The notes beneath the pieces are model-generated. The model did not search any database. It saw only the letters and a program-made list of their open reading frames with translations, and was not told where the DNA came from. Positions 1 to 6,781 of a stretch of 41,804 nt of DNA are shown here, piece after piece. The position numbers and the translations under genes were made by a program. This DNA comes from a virus. The stretch lies in the IMG/VR virus record IMGVR_UViG_3300042923_000492, positions 1-41,804 of that record; one strand, given 5' to 3'. Each line of letters begins with the position of its first letter. Position 1 is the first letter of the stretch.

Positions 1-127
1 AATACGCTTATGCGTTCGCTTGCTTCCGTTCGTAGAACGAACAGTAACCGGATCCGCCGTATTTCCATGACGGAGTTGACGGTCGGTTGGGGCAAGCTGG
101 AAACCACCGCTGCTACACTGGGCGATT
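1..127. repeat. 127-bp terminal direct repeat, left copy (assembly overlap)
   Basis: Identical to 41678-41804. The repeat lies inside the capsid coding sequence and stays in frame, and 127 is a common assembler k-mer length. It is best read as the overlap of a circular or circularly permuted genome, not as a phage end. Confidence 0.95.
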
Positions 128-789
128 TCGAAAGCACGCCGACGCCATCCGAAGCCTACATTAACGTGTGGGACGCGCTGGGCCTTGTTAAAATTGGTGA
201 GGACGAGCTAGAGGATACAAACCTCAACTTGCAGGATTTCCTTGCTGATTCTTTCACAAATGCATATGCATCGCTTGAGGATACGGCGTTCATGAAGGGT
301 ACGGGCGACGGTGCAAGCCAGCCTACCGGCATTTTGAACGGCACAACCGTAACTCGTTTCGACACTACTGCAGTAGGCGCGTTTACTGCGGACGATTTGA
401 TTAAACTAGCTTATGCCGTTCCTTCCGGATACCGCAAAAACGCCGTTTACATCGTTCACAGCTTGATTGAGCAAACGGTGCGCCTTGCTAAGGATTCTCA
501 GGGCCAATATTTATGGCAACCATCCTTGCAAGCAGGTTCGCCAAACATGTTCAACGGCAAACCTATCCATACTCAAGACGATTTGACAGGAACGATTGCA
601 ACCGGCAATAACATCGCCGTTTTCGGTGACATTAAAGCCGGTTATCAGATCGTAGACCGGACAGGCTCCACTATCACGCGCCTGAATGAGCTTTATGCAA
701 ATGATGGCCTTGTTGGCTTCAAATTCAAGCGTCGTGTTGGCGGCGGCGTTGTACGCGCTAACGCTATGCGAGTGCTGAAAGTTAAGTAA
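1..789 (+). CDS. Major capsid protein, HK97 family (C-terminal part; N-terminal part at 41291-41804)
   Basis: This is the shell-forming subunit of the head. The frame is open from base 1 and has no start here, because the gene begins at 41291 and crosses the end of the linear contig. Joined across the 127-bp overlap it is 391 aa. The N-terminal ~85 residues are a charged coiled coil, like the scaffolding delta domain that the prohead protease removes. The rest matches the HK97 fold family, including the G-T-G-D-G-A-S-Q-P-T-G-I-L-N-G stretch typical of these capsid proteins. The protease gene lies directly upstream on the circle and connector genes directly downstream, which is the standard order. 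The ATG at base 10 is internal and not the true start. Confidence 0.95.
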   Translation, partial: NTLMRSLASVRRTNSNRIRRISMTELTVGWGKLETTAATLGDFESTPTPSEAYINVWDALGLVKIGEDELEDTNLNLQDFLADSFTNAYASLEDTAFMKGTGDGASQPTGILNGTTVTRFDTTAVGAFTADDLIKLAYAVPSGYRKNAVYIVHSLIEQTVRLAKDSQGQYLWQPSLQAGSPNMFNGKPIHTQDDLTGTIATGNNIAVFGDIKAGYQIVDRTGSTITRLNELYANDGLVGFKFKRRVGGGVVRANAMRVLKVK

Positions 790-803
790 TATATTTCACC
801 GAT

Positions 804-838
804 AGCCGGGGGCGTTTTGCGTCCGCCCGGCTTTTCTT
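804..838 (+). terminator. Hairpin terminator after the capsid gene
   Basis: A 7-bp stem (AGCCGGG, 804-810, with CCCGGCT, 826-832) is followed by TTTCTT. It sits just past the capsid stop and just before the next ribosome site. A leaky terminator here would keep capsid mRNA more abundant than connector mRNA. Confidence 0.6.
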
Positions 839-856
839 ATGAGGGGAGGGGAAACG

Positions 857-1132
857 ATGAAAAGTTGTAAGGTAAAGATTTATTTTATGGCAGGAGATTA
901 CGTTTTTCACCCCGGAGATATCAACGATTTCGAGGATGCAACGGCAGATTCACTATCTGAGGCGGGTTATGTCGAGATTGAGGGCGGCGGGGATGGCAAG
1001 TCTATCGACGAATTGAACTATGCGGAGCTAAAGGAGCGGGCCGGAGCTGCGGGGTTCGAGAACGTTCACGGCGCTAAAAAAGACGTTCTTGTCCAATTCC
1101 TGAAGGATAAGGAGGCGGATAAGAATGCTTAA
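857..1132 (+). CDS. Small head protein with SAP/HeH-like C-terminus
   Basis: A 91-aa protein placed between the capsid and the gp6-like connector. I start it at ATG 857 because GGGGAGGGG lies just upstream; the in-frame ATG at 839 lies inside the terminator tail. Residues from about 50 on (S-I-D-E-L-N-Y-A-E-L-K, then G-F-E-N-V-H-G-A-K-K-D-V-L) resemble the short helix-extended-loop-helix (HeH/LEM, SAP or Rho-N-like) domain often found in the small gene after the capsid gene. The N-terminal half has a K-V-K-I-Y-F strand and an acidic loop. The role is unknown; capsid or connector accessory is likely from position. Confidence 0.75.
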   Translation: MKSCKVKIYFMAGDYVFHPGDINDFEDATADSLSEAGYVEIEGGGDGKSIDELNYAELKERAGAAGFENVHGAKKDVLVQFLKDKEADKNA

Positions 1133-1397
1133 AATCACGGTAACGGGTAACGAGCTTTACGATTTCGTGAGGGTCGATCCCGGCACGGATGATTCGGCGG
1201 TCAGTTTGGCGCTTAAGACGGCGACGGAAGAGGCTGAGAAGTTTCTAAACACGGATTTCGAAGGGCTGGAAGCTCCTGCAGGCGTAAAAAATTGGGTGTT
1301 TAACCGGGTCGCGCAGTTATACGACAACCGGGGAACGACGATTAAGCCGGATTTTGCTTTCATTCACCCTTGGCGCTCGCTTCCGTTCAGGGGGTAG
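1125..1397 (+). CDS. Head-tail connector, phage gp6-like
   Basis: A 90-aa protein resembling the HK97 gp6 / DNA-packaging adaptor family (PF05135), which forms the ring under the portal. Visible features are an N-terminal I-T-V-T-G segment, a helical stretch rich in A, E and K (S-L-A-L-K-T-A-T-E-E-A-E-K-F-L), and the downstream V-A-Q-L-Y-D-N-R-G motif typical of the family. It overlaps the previous gene by 8 bases, which suggests translational coupling. It comes first of four small connector genes in the usual order. Confidence 0.85.
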   Translation: MLKITVTGNELYDFVRVDPGTDDSAVSLALKTATEEAEKFLNTDFEGLEAPAGVKNWVFNRVAQLYDNRGTTIKPDFAFIHPWRSLPFRG

Positions 1398-1401
1398 GGC
1401 C

Positions 1402-1725
1402 ATGAATGAAGCAGGAAAGATGCGGCATAAGGTCACAATCCAGCGCAGGCAATTAGTCCGGGACGAGGGCGGCGGTTTCGCTCAGGGCTGGGCCGATGAT
1501 GTAACGATTTGGGCGCAGGTGAAACCGGCAACGGCAACCGCCGTCATTATCGCAAATCAGCCGCAGCAGCAGGTTACGCATGATGTGAAAATCCGGTATC
1601 GGTCGGACCTGACCAAAAAGGACCGCCTTACATACCGGGGCCGAATCCTTGAAATTGAGGATATTGTTAACGAGGACGAGTTGGGTAAGTTTTTGCGGAT
1701 AACTTGCATAGAAAGCGGGGTCTGA
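1402..1725 (+). CDS. Head-tail joining (head closure) protein
   Basis: A 107-aa protein of the phage head-tail joining family (PF05521, SPP1 gp16-like), which closes the connector after DNA filling. Signature features are M-R-H-K-V-T-I-Q-R-R near the N-terminus, the W-A-D-D-V-T-I-W-A-Q-V-K-P strand pair, and the late T-K-K-D-R-L-T-Y-R-G-R segment. I use ATG 1402, five bases after the gp6-like stop and behind a GGGGGTAGGGC site; the longer in-frame ORF from 1354 overlaps the gp6-like gene and has no better ribosome site. Confidence 0.88.
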   Translation: MNEAGKMRHKVTIQRRQLVRDEGGGFAQGWADDVTIWAQVKPATATAVIIANQPQQQVTHDVKIRYRSDLTKKDRLTYRGRILEIEDIVNEDELGKFLRITCIESGV

Positions 1726-1728
1726 TTC

Positions 1729-2163
1729 ATGAGCATTCGAATTGACGTCGATATGCGAGGGATAAACCGCGCTATACAAAATATCCGCAGTTTCGAAACC
1801 CAAAAGCTCCAGAAGGTAAAGGACGTCATAAACGAAAGCTCGTTAAACGTCATGACCGGGGCAAAACGGCGTTGTGTCGTTAACACTGGGCGACTAAGGG
1901 CGAGCATTACAATCGAGCCTTACAACGGCGGTCTACTCGTTCAAGTAGGTACACGTGTAGCGTATGCCGCAGCGGTCGAATTCGGGACAGGCCCGCACGT
2001 TATCAGGCCGAAGAATAAGAAGGCCCTGTTCTGGCCGGGCGCACGTCACCCCGTCAAGCTCGTTAGACATCCCGGAACGAGGGCGAGGCCGTTTCTATTC
2101 CCATCATGGGAGGAAGAGAGGCCGAAGTTTATACGGGCAATTAGGGAGGCGCTCAGGGCATGA
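1729..2163 (+). CDS. HK97 gp10-like tail completion protein
   Basis: A 144-aa protein of the HK97 gp10 / tail-component family (PF04883). The hallmark is V-E-F-G-T-G-P-H-V-I followed by the basic H-P-G-T-R-A-R-P-F-L near the C-terminus. It acts at the head-tail interface, probably as neck or tail completion protein. It sits between the head-closure protein and the DUF3168 tail terminator, and overlaps the next start by four bases (ATGA type), so the pair is probably translationally coupled. Confidence 0.88.
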   Translation: MSIRIDVDMRGINRAIQNIRSFETQKLQKVKDVINESSLNVMTGAKRRCVVNTGRLRASITIEPYNGGLLVQVGTRVAYAAAVEFGTGPHVIRPKNKKALFWPGARHPVKLVRHPGTRARPFLFPSWEEERPKFIRAIREALRA

Positions 2164-2576
2164 GAACGGCAATATGGGCTTTACAGGTGGCGTTATTCGA
2201 TCGGCTTTCTAATGATCCTGCGTTACCCGGCGTTTATGACGGAGAGATACCGACAGGCGGCGCGGACGGGGAGCCAATAGTTATAGCTATGCCTTATATC
2301 GTCATTGGCGAAGAAACGGTATCCGATTACAGCACCAAGACATATGACGGCGAAGAAATCACGAAGACGATTCATGTTTTCAGTGATTACCAAGGCCGGA
2401 AAGAGGTTGCGGAAGTCATGGATTTAGCATTGCGGGCAATGACAGAAGGCCCGTTTCTGCTATCGCCCGGATTTTCAGCAAGTTTCGCGCAGCGGGAGTT
2501 TTTGGAGGTCATTAAAGAGGATTCGAATTACCATGGCGTTATGCGTTTACGCTTCAAAATAACTCAAGGAGGCTGA
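2160..2576 (+). CDS. Tail terminator/completion protein (DUF3168)
   Basis: A 138-aa protein of the DUF3168 family (PF11367), the group that caps the tail tube at the head-proximal end. Family features are the N-terminal A-L-F-D-R-L-S-N-D-P, the P-Y-I-V-I-G-E strand, and I-H-V-F-S-D-Y-Q-G-R-K-E-V. The ATG overlaps the previous stop. A GGAGG site at its 3' end serves the next gene. Confidence 0.88.
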   Translation: MRTAIWALQVALFDRLSNDPALPGVYDGEIPTGGADGEPIVIAMPYIVIGEETVSDYSTKTYDGEEITKTIHVFSDYQGRKEVAEVMDLALRAMTEGPFLLSPGFSASFAQREFLEVIKEDSNYHGVMRLRFKITQGG

Positions 2577-2580
2577 TGGA

Positions 2581-2916
2581 ATGGCGGTATTGACGGTTCA
2601 GAAAAGTAAATCAGATACGGGCCTAGTGACAACATACGCGGCGGCGGCTGCGGGCGGCGATTCATTCCCGAATGACGGGAATACGGCGTTTATTGTCAAG
2701 AATGGCGGCGGCTCAGTTTGTAACGTAACGGTAAAAAGCCCGAACAAGTGCAGTCACGGTTTTACTCATGATGTCGTTGTGGCCGTTGCTGCGGGGGCGA
2801 CAGCTCAGATAGGGCCATTTCAGCAGTCGCGCTTCAACAAGTCGAATGGCCAAATCGATGTCACTTATAGCCAAGTTGTCACGGTTACGGTTGCAGCTGT
2901 ATCAATGGGCGGATAA
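2581..2916 (+). CDS. Beta-rich structural protein, possible decoration or minor tail protein
   Basis: A 111-aa protein of unknown family. It is rich in A, G, T and V, with alternating hydrophobic residues that suggest a beta-sandwich. It carries N-G-G-G-S-V-C-N-V-T-V and V-A-A-G-A-T-A-Q-I-G-P-F segments, the latter a pattern common in small virion beta-proteins. It has a good GGAGG ribosome site and lies between the tail terminator and the tube protein, so a virion role (decoration, tube accessory) is likely from context only. Confidence 0.7.
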   Translation: MAVLTVQKSKSDTGLVTTYAAAAAGGDSFPNDGNTAFIVKNGGGSVCNVTVKSPNKCSHGFTHDVVVAVAAGATAQIGPFQQSRFNKSNGQIDVTYSQVVTVTVAAVSMGG

Positions 2917-2943
2917 GCCCACAAAACAAAAGGAGGTTTTAAC

Positions 2944-3354
2944 ATGCGCGGAGTAGACGTTTTGATTAAGGTTAACACAGGAACGGAAGCGGTACCGGTA
3001 TGGACGGCGGTTGGCGGTCAGAGGGGTGCAACGCTTTCAGAGGAGTACGATACTGTCGATACAACGACAAAAGACGGCGGCGGCTGGAAGGAATTCGATT
3101 TGTCTACGGGCGGTTGGACGATTTCCTGTGATGGCGTGCTAGTTGACGGGGACGTGGGTTACGCAGCTCTTAAAACGGCTATGCGGAGCCGGTCTAAAGT
3201 TCAGGTTCAGATTATTAACACCGGACCAGCAACGGACGTTGAGCTGGAAGAGGGCGAAGGCTGGATTACTAGCCATGAGTTGGACATGCCTTACGACGAT
3301 AACGTGACGTATGCGGTTGAAATTCAAGGAACCGGACCATTGTCCGCAGCATAA
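2944..3354 (+). CDS. Major tail (tube) protein
   Basis: A 136-aa protein of the TP901-1-type major tail family (PF06199), which polymerises into the tail tube. Evidence: the N-terminal V-D-V-L-I-K-V-N, the G-G-Q-R-G-A-T-L motif followed by D-T-V-D-T-T-T-K-D, the W-T-I-S-C-D-G strand, and the W-I-T-S-H-E-L-D-M-P-Y-D-D segment. It is preceded by a strong AAAGGAGG site, fitting high expression, and is followed by tail assembly chaperones and tape measure in the standard order. Confidence 0.93.
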   Translation: MRGVDVLIKVNTGTEAVPVWTAVGGQRGATLSEEYDTVDTTTKDGGGWKEFDLSTGGWTISCDGVLVDGDVGYAALKTAMRSRSKVQVQIINTGPATDVELEEGEGWITSHELDMPYDDNVTYAVEIQGTGPLSAA

Positions 3355-3382
3355 AAAATAAAAGGTAGAGGGGTAAACGAGG

Positions 3383-3748
3383 ATGAATAATAAGGCGTAT
3401 GTATCTGTAACAATTGGCGATGAAGAGAAGCTAATGAAATTCGACTTCAATGCGATCGCAGACGTTGAGGAACATTTCGGCAAAGGAATTTCTCGTGTAT
3501 TCGATAAGGAGACTATTGGTTTTCGGACGATCCGTGCATTATATTGGGCGGGCCTGAAATGGAAAGAACCGGGACTTACAATTCCACGCGTCGGAACGAT
3601 GCTATCAAAGGAATTGGAGGACGGAGCGACCTTCGAAAGCCTAATGGAGCCTATTTCGGAAGCAATGGCCGCGGCTAAAATATTCAAAAAGAAGGACAAG
3701 TTAGCCAAGGCTGAAGACGAGGAATCCGAGGGCGACGAAAAAAACTAA
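3383..3748 (+). CDS. Tail assembly chaperone, short form (gpG-like)
   Basis: A 121-aa protein equivalent to lambda gpG. Features are an N-terminal beta region with I-G-D-E-E-K-L-M-K-F-D-F-N, then helical segments, and a highly charged tail ending E-G-D-E-K-N. It lies between tube and tape measure genes, where this chaperone always sits. The last sense codons carry the slippery heptamer A_AAA_AAC at 3739-3745, exactly in phase, so a fraction of ribosomes should shift into the frame of the next coding segment. Confidence 0.9.
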   Translation: MNNKAYVSVTIGDEEKLMKFDFNAIADVEEHFGKGISRVFDKETIGFRTIRALYWAGLKWKEPGLTIPRVGTMLSKELEDGATFESLMEPISEAMAAAKIFKKKDKLAKAEDEESEGDEKN

Positions 3749-4059
3749 GCAGCGGCATTGATTGGGAGGGGCTCAAACGAATAGCGTTTGGGCCTCTTGA
3801 TTTAATGCCGCACGAATTTTGGTCGTTGACGCCGGGCGAATTCATGGAATTAGTCGAGGGCTACAAATGGCGGAATGAACGTGATTGGGAGAAGGTGGCG
3901 CAGCTTGCCGCATGGATTACCGCCCCTCATCTCAAAAAGCCGACAACGGCACGTAAGCTGCTCGGAAAAGACAAGGACAAAAAGGCGAGAAGGAAAGTTA
4001 GTTCGAACGAGAAACGGGACGAGCTCGCCAGCCTTAAACGCGATATGGGGGTGAAATAA
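3383..4059 (+). CDS. Tail assembly chaperone, frameshifted long form (gpGT-like)
   Basis: The predicted -1 frameshift product is about 225 aa: 121 codons of the short form, then codons from base 3745 in the -1 frame. The -1 frame has no stop between 3745 and the first ATG at 3805, and this extra stretch reads L-S-S-G-I-D-W-E-G-L-K, a normal start of a chaperone T domain. The T part contains P-H-E-F-W-S-L-T-P-G-E-F and a basic C-terminal half. As in lambda, the T part should recruit the tape measure protein while the G part holds tube subunits. I see no ribosome site for separate expression from ATG 3805. Confidence 0.85.
3739..3798 (+). other. Programmed -1 frameshift signal (A_AAA_AAC plus stem-loop)
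   Basis: The heptamer AAAAAAC occupies 3739-3745 in the proper zero-frame phase, one base before the TAA stop. Downstream, 3766-3779 can pair with 3785-3798 (14 pairs including three G-U type pairs, 5-base loop). The 20-base spacer is longer than usual, so the stem may be only partly stimulatory. The slippery sequence itself is one of the most efficient known in bacteria. Confidence 0.85.
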
Positions 4060-4060
4060 C

Positions 4061-6436
4061 TTGGCAAGTTTGGCCGAAATTTTTGTAAATATAGGGGCGG
4101 ACATTTCAGACTTTCAGAAAGCTATGGGCAAGATGGAAGAAAGCCTACGATCCGTTGGAGACAAAATGAAGGAAATCGGGGAAGGCATTACAACGGTAGC
4201 CGCGCCTCTAATCGGGCTCGGAGCTGTTGGCCTTTCGGCCGCGGCCGACATGGAGAAGGGAAACGGAAAGATGCAAGCGGCCCTCGGTTTGACTGCAGAC
4301 GAGGCCGAAAAGCTTGGGAATGTTTCTAAAGCTATGTGGAAAGATGCATTTGGGGGCAGCATCGAAGAAGTGAACGATGCCCTTATAACGACATCCCAAA
4401 ACATTCAAGGCTTAAACGAGGCCGATTTGCAGAAGGTCACGGAAGCGGCTTTCGTCTTGCGGGATACGTTTGGGGCCGAAATCAACGAAACAACGCGAGC
4501 TGCAAGTGTACTGATGAAGAATTTCGGCATAGACGGGTCGAAAGCTATGGACCTAATGACGTTAGGATTCCAGCAAGGCGGTAACTATTCGGACGAGTTG
4601 CTAGATACCCTCCGAGAATATTCGCCTCAGTTCGCTAAAATGGGGCATAGCGCAGAAGACATGCTCGGAATACTCTTGGCCGGTACGGATGCGGGCGCGT
4701 GGAACCTTGATAAGGTGGGCGACGCGGTTAAGGAATTCAATATCCGGGCGAAAGATGGTAGTAAGCTGACGGCGGAAGGATTCGCGGCAATTGGCCTAAG
4801 CGCTGCGGATATGGGCTCGGCCATTGCTGAAGGCGGAGAAAAAGGGCAGGCCGCCTTCCAAGCTACAATTGCCGGGCTTGCAGGCATGGAGGATGAAGTC
4901 GCAAGGAATGCCGCGGGCGTTGCCCTTTTCGGTACTCAATGGGAGGACCTAGAGGCGGACGTCGTTTCCGCCATGGTTGATGGCATAGGATCCATAGGTC
5001 CGGGAGTAGAAGGCGCTACAAAACGAGCAGGCGACGCCTTGTACAACAATATCGGGAACCGGGCAACGGAAGCTTGGCGGGAGTTTCAGGACGCGCTAGT
5101 CCCGGCGGGAATGGTTCTAATGGATTTGGTGGATCGGATATTGCCGCCGCTAGTATCCGGAATTCAAGCGGCCGCATCTTGGTTCGATGCGCTAGGCCCT
5201 ACCATTCAGACGGTCATTGTCGTTGTAGGAACGATAATGGCGGCATTGGGTCCGTTCCTGCTTATCTTGGGTCAGATCATAAGCGCGGTATCTGCGCTAA
5301 TGCCGGTATTTTCGGCGGTTGGAGGGATCATTGCCGGGGTTGCAAGCATTGGGGTATGGCCGCTAATAGCTGCGGTCGGGGCCTTAATTGGAATCGGCGT
5401 CCTCCTGTATAAGAATTGGGAGGAAATAAGCGCATGGGCCGTCAAAACATGGGGCGCGATTATGGCGTTTATTCAACCGGCAGTAGATGCGGTTTCCTCC
5501 TTCATAATGTCTAAATTCGGGGAAGTCAAGGCATTTTGGATGGAAGTATGGCCTATGTTGAGCCAAGCATTCCAAAATATATGGAACGGCATTGTCGCTT
5601 TCCTGACGCCGATAATCAACGGCATTGTAGCCGTCTTTAAATGGGCATGGCCTGCGATCCAATTGATCATCGTTGGAACATGGGAAGCGATCAAAAACGT
5701 CATTAACGGCGCATTGGATATCATCATGGGCGTTATAAAGGCGTTCGCCGCCCTTTTCACGGGCAATTGGTCCGCGCTATGGGAAAGTATCAAGCAGATC
5801 ATCGGCGGCGCTCTTGAGCTGATTTGGGGCTGGGTGCAGCTATTCGGAGTTGGCAGGCTGCTTAAGTTATTCGGCAGCTTGGGAACGAAATTATTAAATA
5901 TCATCGTTGACATGTGGAATAAGATCAAATACGAATTTGATTTCAAGATGCTTCAAATCTCCGACGGCGTGACGGGCGTATTTAATAAGATCGTTGATTT
6001 TGTCATGGGGCTGGGACGGACGTTCTATAATGCCGGTAAAGGCCTAATTGACCAAATGAAAGAAGGTATTGAAAACGCGGCCCAATCCGTTATAAACTCG
6101 GTTAAGAACATCGCTCAGAAAGTCCGTGACTTTTTGCCTTTCTCGCCAGCTAAGACAGGACCCTTGAGCGATTTGGACAAGCTTGACTTTGGAGGGCCTA
6201 TTTCCGATAGTTTAACGTCCGCTATCCCGGCCGTCACCAGCCTCATGAACGATTTAATGAGACTTCCGGCTATAACGGTGGGCAGCGATTTAAACGCCGC
6301 TAATTTGGCCACTCAGGGCGCTACAAACGACACTTACAATGTCAATGTACAGCTGAATGCAAGCGATTTGTCTGAAATGCAAAATGTTTACGAATTCTTC
6401 AACACATTTAGGCAAGTAAAAAGGGCGAGAGGATGA
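4061..6436 (+). CDS. Tail tape measure protein
   Basis: A 791-aa protein that sets tail length and is ejected with the DNA. It starts at TTG 4061 behind GGGGGTGA. It has an N-terminal helical region (F-V-N-I-G-A-D-I-S-D-F-Q-K-A-M-G) typical of TP901-core tape measures (PF10145), a long alpha-helical body, a hydrophobic block around residues 380-450 rich in V, I, A and G that should cross the membrane on ejection, and W-containing repeats after it. By the usual rule of about 0.15 nm per residue the tail would be near 120 nm. It directly follows the chaperone pair. Confidence 0.95.
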   Translation: MASLAEIFVNIGADISDFQKAMGKMEESLRSVGDKMKEIGEGITTVAAPLIGLGAVGLSAAADMEKGNGKMQAALGLTADEAEKLGNVSKAMWKDAFGGSIEEVNDALITTSQNIQGLNEADLQKVTEAAFVLRDTFGAEINETTRAASVLMKNFGIDGSKAMDLMTLGFQQGGNYSDELLDTLREYSPQFAKMGHSAEDMLGILLAGTDAGAWNLDKVGDAVKEFNIRAKDGSKLTAEGFAAIGLSAADMGSAIAEGGEKGQAAFQATIAGLAGMEDEVARNAAGVALFGTQWEDLEADVVSAMVDGIGSIGPGVEGATKRAGDALYNNIGNRATEAWREFQDALVPAGMVLMDLVDRILPPLVSGIQAAASWFDALGPTIQTVIVVVGTIMAALGPFLLILGQIISAVSALMPVFSAVGGIIAGVASIGVWPLIAAVGALIGIGVLLYKNWEEISAWAVKTWGAIMAFIQPAVDAVSSFIMSKFGEVKAFWMEVWPMLSQAFQNIWNGIVAFLTPIINGIVAVFKWAWPAIQLIIVGTWEAIKNVINGALDIIMGVIKAFAALFTGNWSALWESIKQIIGGALELIWGWVQLFGVGRLLKLFGSLGTKLLNIIVDMWNKIKYEFDFKMLQISDGVTGVFNKIVDFVMGLGRTFYNAGKGLIDQMKEGIENAAQSVINSVKNIAQKVRDFLPFSPAKTGPLSDLDKLDFGGPISDSLTSAIPAVTSLMNDLMRLPAITVGSDLNAANLATQGATNDTYNVNVQLNASDLSEMQNVYEFFNTFRQVKRARG

Positions 6437-6441
6437 TTTTA

Positions 6442-6735
6442 ATGCAGGCGACAAAATGGTATTCGCAATTAATGGACAACACTTCTTTCACGGGCGGTTC
6501 TACTGATCCGAACAGCGTCAACGTTTCAGCCGTTCCGCTTGAGCAAATCAAGACTTTCATCGTCGTACACAACACATTCTCCCACACGTACTACGCGCCA
6601 TTTAAAAAGTGGTACAAGGACGGCGTATTGTGGGCGGATCATTCCTACCCGATGGTTTACGAGCTGCGGGACGGCACGACGCTAACGGTCGATTTCAACG
6701 AAGAAACACAATTGCTGAAAGTTAGCCAAGTATAA
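6442..6735 (+). CDS. Small protein after the tape measure, unknown
   Basis: A 97-aa protein without a family I recognise. I choose ATG 6442 because AAGGGCGAGAGG (6421-6432) is well spaced for it; the ATG at 6433 touches that site. The sequence has many aromatic residues (H-T-Y-Y-A-P-F-K-K-W-Y) and finishes with T-L-T-V-D-F-N-E-E-T-Q-L-L-K-V. It fits the slot between tape measure and tail-tip genes, so a small tail-tip or tail-completion role is possible, inferred from position only. Confidence 0.75.
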   Translation: MQATKWYSQLMDNTSFTGGSTDPNSVNVSAVPLEQIKTFIVVHNTFSHTYYAPFKKWYKDGVLWADHSYPMVYELRDGTTLTVDFNEETQLLKVSQV

Positions 6736-6740
6736 AACGA

Positions 6741-6767
6741 GGGGCCGGGAAACTGGCCCCATTTTTT
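6741..6767 (+). terminator. Hairpin terminator before the tail-tip gene
   Basis: GGGGCC (6741-6746) pairs with GGCCCC (6755-6760), then ATTTTTT. The T run runs directly into the ribosome site of the next gene. Probably a partial terminator that lowers expression of the low-copy tail-tip proteins. Confidence 0.7.
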
Positions 6768-6781
6768 AAGGAGGGGCGCAA

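Noticed and set aside
1-127. The 127-bp direct terminal repeat as true phage ends
   Set aside because: It is inside the capsid gene, in frame, and equals a typical assembler k-mer length. It is an overlap of a circular map.
3139-3708. Minus-strand ORF of 189 aa
   Set aside because: Opposite to the tail tube and chaperone genes, no ribosome site, unlikely composition. A shadow frame.
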